64,000 bases of DNA from an uncultured Bacteroidales bacterium (GCA_946412245.1 CAMKGM010000010.1:1-64000), one strand, 5' to 3'. Shown: positions 40,367-48,623, counted from the first letter of the stretch. A program made the numbers and translations. Notes: generated by a model not told the origin, from the sequence alone.

Positions 40367-41944
40367 TTAGATTTCAGCCTCGTCCAGATTGGTCTTGGAC
40401 TTCTTGGCAATCTGTTTGCAGATGATGCTCACATCGGCAATGAGCAGCGCGGTGAACACCACGGCAAAAATCCAGAAGGTGGTTTGCACATAGCCTGCGC
40501 TGAGGTTGCTGATGGCCACCTTGTTGGGCATCAAGTCCTGAATGGTCCAGGGCTGGCGTCCCACCTCGGCCACAATCCATCCGCTTGCCGAGCACAGGTA
40601 GGTGAGCGGAACCGTGAGAATGGCGAGGTAGTGCCACCACTTGGTCCAGCGTGTCTTGTCGGTAAGTTTCTTCCTGTATTCAAAGAAGACGACAAGTGCC
40701 ATGAACAGCAGCAGGTAGCCGCCAATGGTGACCATGAAGTGGAAAGTGTAGAAGGTGAGCGGCACGTTAGGAACAGCCTCTTGAGGCGAGTCGAGATAAC
40801 CGTAGCCGAAGTACTTGAAATTCTCGTCGAGCGTTTTGTTGATTTCTTCAAGGGCGAGCGCGTCGTTGCTCTGCTTGGCTACCTGGAACTTGGCAACGGC
40901 CTCTTGCGCGAGTTTGCCTCGCTTGATGCGCTCGGCATAGGACACGGTGTTAATTACCTTGCCCTGTTCGTCTTTAGAGATGCCGTTGATGATGTCGTTG
41001 ATGCCCGGGACAAACGAGTTCGGGGCATGATTGGCAAGAATGGAGAGTCCGTAAGGAATGGAAATGTTCAGCAAGTAGGGATCCTCGTTGTTGTCGACCG
41101 TCTTGGCGGGGTTCAGGATGCCGAATGCCACAATCTCCTGCGCGTTATGACCCTCGTAAAGTCCTTCCATAGCAGCGAGTTTCATGGGTTGCTCCTTAGC
41201 GACAGTCACAGCCGACGAGTCGCCGGTGACAATGGTGAGCACGATGCCTATCAGGCCTACCCAACCGCCCACTTTCAGACTGCGGTGGCAGTGGTCAACA
41301 TTGCGCTTGCGCAGCATCATCCAGGAGCATACGCCCACCACAAAAGCACCGCCCAGCACCCAGGCCGACAGCACGGTGTGGAAGAACTTGCTCACGGCCA
41401 TGGGCGAGCTGACTACTTCCCAAAAACTGGTCATCTCGTTGCGCATGGTCTCAGGGTTGAACTGGCAACCGACGGGGTCTTGCATCCAAGCGTTGGCTAC
41501 AAGAATCCATAGCGCTGAAAGTGAGGCACCTATGGCAGTGAGCCAGGTGGCAGCCAGGTGAAACTTGGGGCTTACTTTCTTCCATCCAAAGAACATGATG
41601 GCAATGAATGTGCTCTCCATGAAGAAAGCAAGGATGCCTTCGACGGCAAGCGGTGCCCCGAAGATGTCGCCCACGAACCAACTGTAGTTGCTCCAGTTGG
41701 TGCCAAATTCAAATTCCAAAATGATGCCCGTGGCCACCCCGATGGCGAAGTTGACCCCGAAGAGCGTCATCCAAAAGCGAGTGGTAGCGAGCCACTTGGC
41801 GTCGCGTGTGCGGTAGTAGATGGTCTCCATGATGGCAATAATCACGCCCAGTCCCAGCGTGAGCGGAACAAAGAGCCAGTGATAGATTGCCGTGAGTGCG
41901 AATTGCGCCCGCGACCAGTCTACTACAGTTGTTAATTCGTTCAT
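40367..41944 (-). CDS. cydA: Cytochrome bd oxidase subunit I
   Basis: 525 residues, haem- and quinol-binding subunit. Signatures: RAQFALTAIYHWLFVPLTLGLG (haem b595 His region), FGVNFAIGVATGIILEFEFGTNWSNY, EGILAFFMESTFIAIMFFGW (Glu residues of the proton path), the Q-loop with KEQPMKLAAMEGLYE, and SGWIVAEVGRQPWTIQDLMP. Length and gene order fit the Bacteroidota form. It is preceded by a DUF4492 gene and followed by cydB. Confidence 0.96.
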   Translation of the reverse strand: MNELTTVVDWSRAQFALTAIYHWLFVPLTLGLGVIIAIMETIYYRTRDAKWLATTRFWMTLFGVNFAIGVATGIILEFEFGTNWSNYSWFVGDIFGAPLAVEGILAFFMESTFIAIMFFGWKKVSPKFHLAATWLTAIGASLSALWILVANAWMQDPVGCQFNPETMRNEMTSFWEVVSSPMAVSKFFHTVLSAWVLGGAFVVGVCSWMMLRKRNVDHCHRSLKVGGWVGLIGIVLTIVTGDSSAVTVAKEQPMKLAAMEGLYEGHNAQEIVAFGILNPAKTVDNNEDPYLLNISIPYGLSILANHAPNSFVPGINDIINGISKDEQGKVINTVSYAERIKRGKLAQEAVAKFQVAKQSNDALALEEINKTLDENFKYFGYGYLDSPQEAVPNVPLTFYTFHFMVTIGGYLLLFMALVVFFEYRKKLTDKTRWTKWWHYLAILTVPLTYLCSASGWIVAEVGRQPWTIQDLMPNKVAISNLSAGYVQTTFWIFAVVFTALLIADVSIICKQIAKKSKTNLDEAEI

Positions 41945-41993
41945 GATGAATATGTTTTTTTGTGATTAATGTTCTTGCGTTAAACGTCACTCG

Positions 41994-42251
41994 TCAACGG
42001 CAGGTGTCGTTGGGGTTGACCAGTTGTTCGCGCACATATTGCGCTTTGCCCTCATCGCTATCGCTCTTGGAACTCAAAAAATTGGGGAAGAATATCCAGC
42101 GGATGATAACGAAAAAGATGAATAGCTTGATGAGAATGATGAGCCACAGCGTTTTGCCCACAGTCATGCTGCGGAATCCGTCGCGGTAGAAGTAAAATAC
42201 CCTCTTGAACCAGTTGGGACGTTTCTGTGATTCATGATTTTCAGCAGTCAT
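41994..42251 (-). CDS. DUF4492 small membrane protein (cyd operon)
   Basis: 85 residues from ATG 42251: MTAENHESQKRPNWFKRVFYFYRDGFRSMTVGKTLWLIILIKLFIFFVIIRWIFFPNFL. There is one membrane helix after an amphipathic basic segment, then a charged tail. Small DUF4492 proteins regularly precede cydA in Bacteroidota and Campylobacterota. A role as assembly or accessory subunit, analogous to CydX, is inference. The longer frame to 42464 has no support, and the promoter at 42278-42309 lies inside it. It is 49 bp from cydA. Confidence 0.85.
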   Translation of the reverse strand: MTAENHESQKRPNWFKRVFYFYRDGFRSMTVGKTLWLIILIKLFIFFVIIRWIFFPNFLSSKSDSDEGKAQYVREQLVNPNDTCR

Positions 42252-42277
42252 TCCTTGATGTTTTGATAAATAATTCA

Positions 42278-42309
42278 CAAATATCGTGAAAAAGATTAAA
42301 AAATGCAAA
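42278..42309 (-). promoter_or_regulatory. Predicted promoter of the cyd operon
   Basis: Minus-strand TTTG -33 (42306-42309), 20-bp spacer, variant -7 GATATTTG (42278-42285). The rest of 42310-42500 shows nothing identifiable. Confidence 0.55.
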
Positions 42310-42502
42310 TTATTTCTCTGTAAACGTAGAAAAATGTTGAATTTTTTTGTGCACGTCCATAAAACAGCGAAGTGTCGAAGCCTTATCGAGGTCCAACGCC
42401 TATTTGCATGGCGGCACTTGCTTCTGTGCGGTTGGGGGATGGTGAATTGGGCGGCAGTGCGCATGAGGCGATTTTTGATTTGATGTTTTGTGTTGTGTTT
42501 CT

Positions 42503-42532
42503 TTGAGCGTGTTGAAAAAAAGAGTAATTTTG
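42503..42532 (+). promoter_or_regulatory. Predicted promoter of the kinase/SUMF1 gene
   Basis: -33 TTG (42503-42505), 19-bp spacer, -7 TAATTTTG (42525-42532). Confidence 0.7.
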
Positions 42533-42568
42533 CGAAGATAATGCTAAAGTCATTAATTCATTATTTTT

Positions 42569-44344
42569 ATGACAGAGAAAACGGATATAGACCATGGCGG
42601 TATGCTGGTGGTAGGTGACACACTGCAAATGGGTAAGTACCGCATTGAGCGTCAGTTGGCCTCGGGCGGTTTCGGCAACACCTATGTGGTGCTGAACACC
42701 TATTTTGACGAGCGCTATGCGATGAAGGAGTTTTTCATGAAAGGCTTGAGTGGACGTGCCGCCGATAATTCAGTGAGCGTGAGCGAGCCGTCTCGTCCAA
42801 CATTTGAGGAGCAACGCAAAAAGTTCATGAAAGAGGCCCAGCGTCTGCGAGGCCTGCATAACGGGCACATTGTAGCGGTTCATGACCTGTTTGAAGAGAA
42901 CGGGACGAGCTACTATGTGATGGACTTCGTCGATGGTGAGTCTTTGTCGCAGCGGCTCAAGCGCACGGGCAAGCCCCTCGTCGAGTCCGAGGCTCTCCGC
43001 GTGCTTGATCAGGTGCTTGATGCGCTCGGCACGGTGCATGAACAGGGCATTTGGCATCTGGATCTCAAGCCGGGAAATATTATGTTGGATTCCCAAGGAA
43101 CAGTGAGACTCATCGACTTCGGGGCGAGCAAGCAGATGAATTTTGGTGAGGGTTATACAAGCACATCGACTGCGATGTGCTATACCCCCGGTTATGCTCC
43201 TGGAGAACAAATAGACCAGAACCTGAAGCGCATAGGCCCATGGACCGACCTTTATGCGCTGGGTGCCACTCTTTACAAACTGGTTACGCTCAATGAGCCT
43301 CCCATTTTGTCTGAGTTGGATGAGCCCGATGCGTTTGTTTACCCTGCTGGCGTGAGCCCGGGTATGCGTGATTTGGTGCAGTGGATGATGAGCCGGCGGG
43401 TGAGCTCTCGCCCGCAATCTGTGCAGCAGGTGCGCGACCGCCTTGCCCAAGGAACTGCTTGTGACTCTCCGCTAAAAAGCGACAGTGAAGTTACTGTGCT
43501 CGACGATGTCAGCCCCGCTGATAAGGTCGCTCAGACTGACGATGAGGAAACCACTTTCGTGCATGAAGAGAAACGGCCAAAGCAGGACACACGTGAGTTT
43601 GTACCCGGAAAGCTATCTGCAGAGCAGTGTAGCCAGCGTACTGACGCCAGCGGAAACGAAGTGTTTACCATAGGCGATGTGGAGTTCACGATGTTGGCGG
43701 TTGATGGTGGCACATTCATGATGGGCGCGACAAGCGAGCTGGGCAGTGATTCGTTTGGAGACGAAAAGCCTTCTCACAGCGTGACCTTGTCACCGTACTA
43801 TATCGGCCAGACGGTGGTGACACAGGCCTTGTGGGAAGCCGTGATGGGCAGCAATCCCAGTTATTCTAAGGGTTCTAATAAACCTGTTGAAAGTGTAAGC
43901 TGGGATGACTGCCAGGAGTTTCTGCGCAAGCTCAGCTCGCTCACAGGACAGCGGTTCAAACTGCCCACTGAGGCCCAATGGGAGTATGCCGCGCGAGGCG
44001 GCCGCAAGAGTTGTGACTACAAGTATTCCGGCAACAACTATCCGAAAGATGTTGCGTGGTACGATGAAAACAGCGGTCATGCCACTCACAATGTTGCAAC
44101 CAAGCAGGCGAACGAGCTAGGTGTCTACGACATGAGCGGCAACGTGTGGGAGTTGTGCAGAGATTGGTATGGTGCATACAGTAGCAGTTCACAGACCGAC
44201 CCTACCGGTCCCTCCTCAGGCTCTTTCCGTGTGTATCGTGGCGGTAGCTGGGACAACAGTGCTGGGTATGTTCGAGTATCGAGCCGATTTGGTAACGCAC
44301 CCGACTTCCGCAGCCGAAGCTTGGGCTTGCGCCTTGCCCTATAG
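42569..44344 (+). CDS. Ser/Thr protein kinase fused to a SUMF1 (formylglycine-generating-like) domain
   Basis: 591 residues. Residues ~24-295 are a Hanks-type kinase: YRIERQLASGGFGNTYVV (Gly loop), YAMKEFF (Lys), HLDLKPGNIML (catalytic loop, HLD in place of HRD), LIDFGASK (DFG), TPGYAPGEQ. An acidic linker spans ~300-370. The C-terminal ~215 residues form a SUMF1/FGE fold (FTMLAVDGGTFMMGATSE, PVESVSWDDCQEFLRKLSS, LPTEAQWEYAARGG, YDMSGNVWELCRDWYG, VYRGGSWDNSAGYVRVSSRF). The two Cys of true formylglycine-generating enzymes are absent in the last motif, so this domain is probably a binding module. No membrane helix is seen. Targets are unknown. Confidence 0.88.
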   Translation: MTEKTDIDHGGMLVVGDTLQMGKYRIERQLASGGFGNTYVVLNTYFDERYAMKEFFMKGLSGRAADNSVSVSEPSRPTFEEQRKKFMKEAQRLRGLHNGHIVAVHDLFEENGTSYYVMDFVDGESLSQRLKRTGKPLVESEALRVLDQVLDALGTVHEQGIWHLDLKPGNIMLDSQGTVRLIDFGASKQMNFGEGYTSTSTAMCYTPGYAPGEQIDQNLKRIGPWTDLYALGATLYKLVTLNEPPILSELDEPDAFVYPAGVSPGMRDLVQWMMSRRVSSRPQSVQQVRDRLAQGTACDSPLKSDSEVTVLDDVSPADKVAQTDDEETTFVHEEKRPKQDTREFVPGKLSAEQCSQRTDASGNEVFTIGDVEFTMLAVDGGTFMMGATSELGSDSFGDEKPSHSVTLSPYYIGQTVVTQALWEAVMGSNPSYSKGSNKPVESVSWDDCQEFLRKLSSLTGQRFKLPTEAQWEYAARGGRKSCDYKYSGNNYPKDVAWYDENSGHATHNVATKQANELGVYDMSGNVWELCRDWYGAYSSSSQTDPTGPSSGSFRVYRGGSWDNSAGYVRVSSRFGNAPDFRSRSLGLRLAL

Positions 44345-44373
44345 TTCTCCCTAAAGAAAAAATAAAAAAATAG

Positions 44374-44443
44374 CACAAGTGTGGGCTGTGCCGAGAAAAA
44401 GGCGGCATCAAGCCGCCAAAAAAGCAGCACAGCCCCGCTTGTG
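44374..44443 (-). terminator. Large nested hairpin with terminator-like core
   Basis: Outer arms around 44374-44392 and 44424-44442 (GCACAAGTGTGGGCTGTGC against GCACAGCCCCGCTTGTGGGC, imperfect). The inner stem is GGCGGC / GCCGCC (44401-44406 with 44412-44417), with a T-run on the minus strand. It sits downstream of the prmC remnant (minus) and past the kinase stop codon (plus), so it may serve both directions. Confidence 0.55.
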
Positions 44444-44448
44444 GGCCA

Positions 44449-44494
44449 ACATCCACTCTTGCGGTTAAGACAGTTGGGCGATGGCGAAGCGAGG
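44449..44494 (-). pseudogene. Remnant of a prmC 3' end (direct repeat of 46611-46656)
   Basis: 38 of 46 bases match the 3' end of prmC, in the same orientation. Read on the minus strand it encodes PRFAIAQLS-stop, against PRFAIAQLP-stop in prmC, with mostly synonymous changes. The match fades upstream. Together with 46611-46656 it brackets the AbiE-like gene pair. Confidence 0.75.
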
Positions 44495-44674
44495 AGTACA
44501 AAAAAGCGAAAGGTCATAGTTGAGGTAAAATAATGAGAAATCAATCGTAGCAAAATTTCGATAAATGCGTACAGTTATGGCATGATATGCCACAAAAGGT
44601 AGCAGCATGCTCCGTTTTTTATCAATTCAAAGAAATTTTTTCACCAAAAGTGTTTTCATTATTGAAAAAAACAC

Positions 44675-44742
44675 TAAATTTGCAGTCGTGTTCGGTTTGT
44701 TGATATGTTCGGTTTTCCAGAATATCTAAAATAACCAAACAT
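44675..44742 (+). promoter_or_regulatory. Promoter and operator-like repeats of the AbiE-like pair
   Basis: -7 TAAATTTG at 44675-44682. Downstream lie GTGTTCGGTT (44688-44697), ATGTTCGGTT (44705-44714) and the inverted AACCAAACAT (44733-44742). The last two form a 10-bp inverted repeat with one mismatch. AbiEi-type antitoxins repress their own promoters through repeats, so these are candidate operators. Confidence 0.6.
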
Positions 44743-44751
44743 ATAAGGCTT

Positions 44752-45711
44752 ATGGAAACAGGAGAACAAATACTGAATGCCGCAGTTATTGCATTGAATG
44801 CTCACTTCAAGAGCATGAAGATGACAATAGAGTCTGAGACTGTCGTTATCATCGGCGGCCAAAGGCTGAGATGTGTGATTTGTCCGAACTTAAGATCCAC
44901 ATTCATCTCCAGGGTACAAGCAGAGGTCGCTAGCGGAAAATTGCCACGGCTTGTGCTGTTGGTAACAATTTCGCTCACGCGTGGGATGTCGGAGTTGGTC
45001 AAAACGGCGGGACTCAATGCAGTTGACATAGCAGGGAACTGCCACATAGACGTTCCATCCACACTGATTCATGTGGAAGGGATTCCCGTCAAACACCCCA
45101 CAGGTAAAAGGTCACTGCAATTCCGTTTGTCCGGCATTAAGGTGCTTTACTGGATGCTTGTCAACAATGATATGAAGATCGTGCCGTTCCACGCTTTAGC
45201 CCTGCGAGCCGATGTGTCAACATCTACGGTGAAACACGTGGTAGACACGTTAATGGATTACGGTTACATTCTGAGAACTGAAAACGGGTACTTCATCAAG
45301 AATCGCCAAGCACTGATGGACCTGTGGGTGGATATGTATAACAAAATAGCGCGTCCCCGGCTACTCAAGTGGAGGATGAGCTGGCGCCACAGGGATGTGG
45401 ACTGGCAGCACATCAAGTTGCCCGACATGACGGTCTGGGGTGGCGAATGTGGCGCCTATCTTCTCAACGGGTACATGACTCCAGGGCAATATGAAATATA
45501 CACTTCGCTGAGCATGAGGGAGATTATGAGTAGCGGGCTGGTTGTGCCTGACGAAACCGGGAATGTTACGATATATCAAAAATTCTGGAATAATGATGCG
45601 GATTCCGCAAATCCGCTGGTGTTGTATGCCGACCTAATTAACCAAGGCGACGGGCGAAGCCTCGAAGCCGCAAACATATTGAGAAATGAAGCCCTTGGAG
45701 ATAACCAGTAA
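44752..45711 (+). CDS. AbiEi-like type IV antitoxin / transcriptional regulator
   Basis: 319 residues. The segment LVLLVTISLTRGMSELVKTAGLNAVDIAGNCHIDVPSTLIHVEG resembles the DxAGN motif of AbiEi-family antitoxins. A winged helix follows at ~125-190 (SLQFRLSGIKVLYWMLVNNDMKIVPFHALALRADVSTSTVKHVVDTLMDYGYILRT), then a C-terminal domain (WRHRDVDWQHIKLPDMTVWGGECGAYLLNGYMTPGQYEIYTSL). It overlaps the next gene by 26 bp. In characterised AbiE systems the antitoxin does not bind the toxin but counteracts it and represses the operon. Assignment rests on motif and partner gene. Confidence 0.75.
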   Translation: METGEQILNAAVIALNAHFKSMKMTIESETVVIIGGQRLRCVICPNLRSTFISRVQAEVASGKLPRLVLLVTISLTRGMSELVKTAGLNAVDIAGNCHIDVPSTLIHVEGIPVKHPTGKRSLQFRLSGIKVLYWMLVNNDMKIVPFHALALRADVSTSTVKHVVDTLMDYGYILRTENGYFIKNRQALMDLWVDMYNKIARPRLLKWRMSWRHRDVDWQHIKLPDMTVWGGECGAYLLNGYMTPGQYEIYTSLSMREIMSSGLVVPDETGNVTIYQKFWNNDADSANPLVLYADLINQGDGRSLEAANILRNEALGDNQ

Positions 45712-46558
45712 ACAGTTCAGCCAAGCCCTGCTGGTCGAAGTGTTACAGGCGTTGACTGGATGCTTTCAGGGAATGGGTCAGTCTTTCTTTGTGGTCGGTG
45801 CCACATCTCGCGACCTGCTGGCGATAGCGTTTGATATGTCTGGGCCTCAACGTGCAACAAGAGATCTTGACATCTGTATTGCCATCCCAACCTGGGAGCG
45901 ATATGATGAAATCAGTGAGGAATTGCAACGAAACGGGTTCAGTAAAGACAACCATGCCAAGCAGCGGTTCCACTACACAACGAGCCTCAAGATTGACTAT
46001 GAAGTTGATGTAGTCCCGTTTGGCGGCATATCGCCCGATGATGCACACATCTATTGGCCTCCTGATATGGACCCGATGATGACGGTAAGAGGGTTTGATG
46101 CCGTGTTGAAACAATGCATCACAGTTAGGGTCATCGACAAGAATTTTGAATTTAATATCCCGACTGCAGGTGGACTCTTCCTGTTGAAGTTTGATGCATG
46201 GGTTGACCGTCATGATGGCACCGACAAGGATGCGCTCGACATGATGTACCTGATGGAGCATTACTACCTGCCCAACAGCACTGATGACAAATACGCAAAT
46301 GTGTATGACTTGAGCGGCAGTTTTTCTGAGCTTCGAGCAGGGGCCTATATGATTGCAATTGACATCTGCGAACTGATGGACAGCAAGCACTTGTCCTTCT
46401 ATGTTGAAGCAATCAATGACGAGTTGGCTAAAGAAGAGCAGAGCCCATTGTTGCAACAGATGTTGCGCTCCCACTCCAATTCCCTCAGTGCTTATAGGGA
46501 ATTGAAAGACGCTTGGCAAACCATGTCAGACGTGTTTACAACAGCCCTTGAGGCATGA
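45686..46558 (+). CDS. AbiEii-like nucleotidyltransferase toxin
   Basis: 290 residues. FFVVGATSRDLLAIAF and RATRDLDICIAIPTWERYDEI form the nucleotidyltransferase core: Gly-rich loop and DLD metal-binding Asp pair. A third acidic position is likely in DYEVDVVPFGG. LFLLKFDAWVDRHDGTDKDALDMMYLME matches the region after the catalytic fold in AbiEii/AbiGii proteins (K...R....KD..D). AbiEii-like toxins modify tRNA or protein targets by nucleotide transfer and can give phage defence. It lies directly downstream of, and overlaps, the AbiEi-like gene. The short 46559-46626 gap holds no gene. Confidence 0.8.
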   Translation: MKPLEITSKQFSQALLVEVLQALTGCFQGMGQSFFVVGATSRDLLAIAFDMSGPQRATRDLDICIAIPTWERYDEISEELQRNGFSKDNHAKQRFHYTTSLKIDYEVDVVPFGGISPDDAHIYWPPDMDPMMTVRGFDAVLKQCITVRVIDKNFEFNIPTAGGLFLLKFDAWVDRHDGTDKDALDMMYLMEHYYLPNSTDDKYANVYDLSGSFSELRAGAYMIAIDICELMDSKHLSFYVEAINDELAKEEQSPLLQQMLRSHSNSLSAYRELKDAWQTMSDVFTTALEA

Positions 46559-46610
46559 AACAATAGCATTAGACAACAATACAAAGAAAAATAGCCACGC
46601 CTGGGGGGCG

Positions 46611-46656
46611 ACATCCGCTCTTGGGGTTAGGGGAGTTGTGCGATGGCGAAACGGGG
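46611..46656. repeat. Direct repeat at the prmC 3' end (partner of 44449-44494)
   Basis: Spans the prmC stop codon (46627-46629) and about 16 bp beyond. The repeat pair encloses ~2.1 kb with the AbiE-like genes. Confidence 0.7.
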
Positions 46657-47478
46657 GTTGCCGTACTGGTCGTTGATGATGCGCACATCGGTGAAGCCAG
46701 TGCGGGTGAGCAGACTCTGCATTTCCTGGGGGAAACGGCGGTTGATTTCGAGGTATAGCCACCCGTGCGGCACGAGTGCGTTCAGGGCAAAAAGGACGAT
46801 GGCGCGATAGTAACGCAACGGGTCGTCGTCGGGCACAAACAGGGCCGAAGCCGGTTCGTAGCGCAACACGTTGGGTTCCATGGCAGCCCTCTCACTCAGG
46901 CAGATGTAGGGTGGGTTGCTCACGATGATGTCATAATTTCGCAGTTGCGGGTCGGGGTTGAGTATGTCGTCTTGCATGAACTGCACGCGTGCTTTGAGGG
47001 CAGTGGCATTTTGTCGCGCTACGGCAAGCGCCTCAGCACTGATGTCGGTGGCATCGACCTGCGCGAACTTGAGTGCCCTGGCCAGCGAAATGGCGATGCA
47101 TCCGCTGCCGGTGCCCATGTCGAGCACTTTGAGGTCGGGCGTGTTGCCATGACGGTCAACGATGATGTCGACCAATCGCTCGGTTTCGGGTCGCGGAATG
47201 AGCGTGGCGGGTGTCACCATAAAATCGTGTCCATGAAACCGTGCCCTGCCCAGGATGTATTGCAACGGCTCATGTTGCAAGAGTCTGGCAGTGATGGCTT
47301 TAATGCGGTCAACAAAGACGTCGTCTTGCTCAAAATCAGCCCGTAGCACCGTGTCTACCGGCGAGTAGTTGAGCACGTCTTGAAGCACAATGTAGATGAT
47401 GGCCTGCACTTCTTGTTCGGGGTAGAGCTGACTGAGTTGCTCACGCATGAAGCGGCTGATTTGTGATGTGGTTGCCAT
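46627..47478 (-). CDS. prmC: Release factor glutamine methyltransferase
   Basis: A 283-residue SAM-dependent enzyme methylating the GGQ glutamine of RF1/RF2. The N-terminal helical domain ends with EPLQYILGRARFHGHDFMVTPATLIPRPETE. The SAM site is KVLDMGTGSGCIAISLAR. The catalytic NPPY motif appears as NYDIIVSNPPYICLSERAAME. The C-terminus is RFAIAQLP. It is divergent from ribD. Its 3' end is duplicated at 44449-44494. Confidence 0.95.
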   Translation of the reverse strand: MATTSQISRFMREQLSQLYPEQEVQAIIYIVLQDVLNYSPVDTVLRADFEQDDVFVDRIKAITARLLQHEPLQYILGRARFHGHDFMVTPATLIPRPETERLVDIIVDRHGNTPDLKVLDMGTGSGCIAISLARALKFAQVDATDISAEALAVARQNATALKARVQFMQDDILNPDPQLRNYDIIVSNPPYICLSERAAMEPNVLRYEPASALFVPDDDPLRYYRAIVLFALNALVPHGWLYLEINRRFPQEMQSLLTRTGFTDVRIINDQYGNPRFAIAQLP

Positions 47479-47504
47479 AGTGGAGTGCGCTTATTAGTTT
47501 TGTG

Positions 47505-47512
47505 CAAATTTA
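47505..47512 (-). promoter_or_regulatory. Predicted -7 box for prmC
   Basis: Minus-strand TAAATTTG, ~27 bp upstream of the ATG at 47478. Confidence 0.5.
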
Positions 47513-47576
47513 CATTTTTCTTGGCTGAAATGAAAAGCAAATGCTGAAAAAACGTCTTTATTTCATCTAAAATGAT

Positions 47577-47584
47577 TACTTTTG
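47577..47584 (+). promoter_or_regulatory. Predicted -7 box for ribD, 4 bp before its ATG
   Basis: TACTTTTG fits TAnnTTTG. Transcription would start at or just around the ATG at 47589, which predicts a leaderless message. No FMN riboswitch is possible in this space. Confidence 0.45.
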
Positions 47585-47588
47585 TGTG

Positions 47589-48623
47589 ATGAAACGCAGT
47601 GAAGAGAAATATATGCGCCGAGCGTTGCAGCTTGCCCGTCAAGGTGCCGGACGCGTGTCGCCTAACCCCATGGTGGGAGCCGTGATTGTTGACGACGCGG
47701 GTAGGGTGATAGGCGAGGGTTGGCATCGCCGCTATGGTGAGGGCCATGCCGAGGTTAATGCCGTGGCAAGTGTGAGCAATCGCTCGCTGTTGCGCGGCAG
47801 CACCATCTACGTCACACTCGAGCCCTGCTCGCATTACGGCAAGACGCCGCCTTGTGCCCGGTTGCTCATCGACGTGGGCGTGAAGCGTGTGGTGGTGGGT
47901 GTGCTTGACCCCTTCCCGAAGGTGAGCGGGCGTGGAGTGGCTATGCTCCGTGAAGCCGGCATTGAGGTGGAGGTGGGCATGCTGGAGCATGAGTGCCGCC
48001 GGCTGAATCGCAGGTTTCTCACGGCGCACACGGCGGGCCGCCCCTGGGTGCAGCTCAAGTGGGCAGAGACCTGCGACGGATATCTGTCGGCACCGGCTGA
48101 CTTTGGCGAGAATCCCTTGCATTTGTCATCGGCTGTGACCATGCGGCTGATGCATCGTGAGCGTGCCATGTGCGATGCCATTGTGGTGGGAGCCTGTACG
48201 GTGCGTGCCGACAATCCCTCGCTCACCACGCGCTATTGGCCGGGTCGCAATCCGCTCAGAGTGGTACTTGACCGACGTTTGTCGATGCCTCTTGACAGCA
48301 CGCTCCTCACCGATGGCGCCCCTACTGTTGTTTATAACGAAGTGAAGAACGACCGGCAGGGGTCAGTGGACTATGTGAGACTACCCTCATGTAGCCCTGA
48401 CGAGTGGCTCAAAGACCTGTATTCAAGGGGCGTGACCGCTGTTATGGTGGAGGGTGGAGGCAATGTGCTGGCTCAGATGCTTGAGGCGGGTCTTTGGGAC
48501 GAGATTCGTCGTGAGATTGCCCCGCGTGCTACGCATGGCGGAGTTCCCGCACCTCAACTGTCGTTCAAACCCTCAATTGTTGAAATTGTCGGAAAGAATA
48601 CAATAGAAATCTACCATCATTAG
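47589..48623 (+). CDS. ribD: Bifunctional pyrimidine deaminase/reductase RibD
   Basis: About 344 residues; second and third steps of riboflavin synthesis. The deaminase domain carries the zinc site (EGHAEVNAV and LEPCSHYGKTPPCARLL). The reductase domain begins RPWVQLKWAETCDGYLS and contains VVVGACTVRADNPSLTTRYW and VEGGGNVLAQMLEAGLWDE. The ATG at 47589 follows a GTG of the same frame; another Met nine codons later (MRRALQLARQG) is possible if the message is not leaderless. Other rib genes are not in the window. Confidence 0.95.
   Translation: MKRSEEKYMRRALQLARQGAGRVSPNPMVGAVIVDDAGRVIGEGWHRRYGEGHAEVNAVASVSNRSLLRGSTIYVTLEPCSHYGKTPPCARLLIDVGVKRVVVGVLDPFPKVSGRGVAMLREAGIEVEVGMLEHECRRLNRRFLTAHTAGRPWVQLKWAETCDGYLSAPADFGENPLHLSSAVTMRLMHRERAMCDAIVVGACTVRADNPSLTTRYWPGRNPLRVVLDRRLSMPLDSTLLTDGAPTVVYNEVKNDRQGSVDYVRLPSCSPDEWLKDLYSRGVTAVMVEGGGNVLAQMLEAGLWDEIRREIAPRATHGGVPAPQLSFKPSIVEIVGKNTIEIYHH

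Noticed and set aside
40205-41512. 435-residue frame opposite cydA/cydB
   Set aside because: Shadow of well-identified cytochrome bd genes.
42252-42464. N-terminal extension of the DUF4492 gene
   Set aside because: Extension has no family match and contains the predicted cyd promoter; family proteins are ~70-85 residues.
47479-47588. FMN riboswitch upstream of ribD
   Set aside because: Only ~110 bp to prmC, none of the conserved RFN-element sequences, and the -7 box abuts the start codon.
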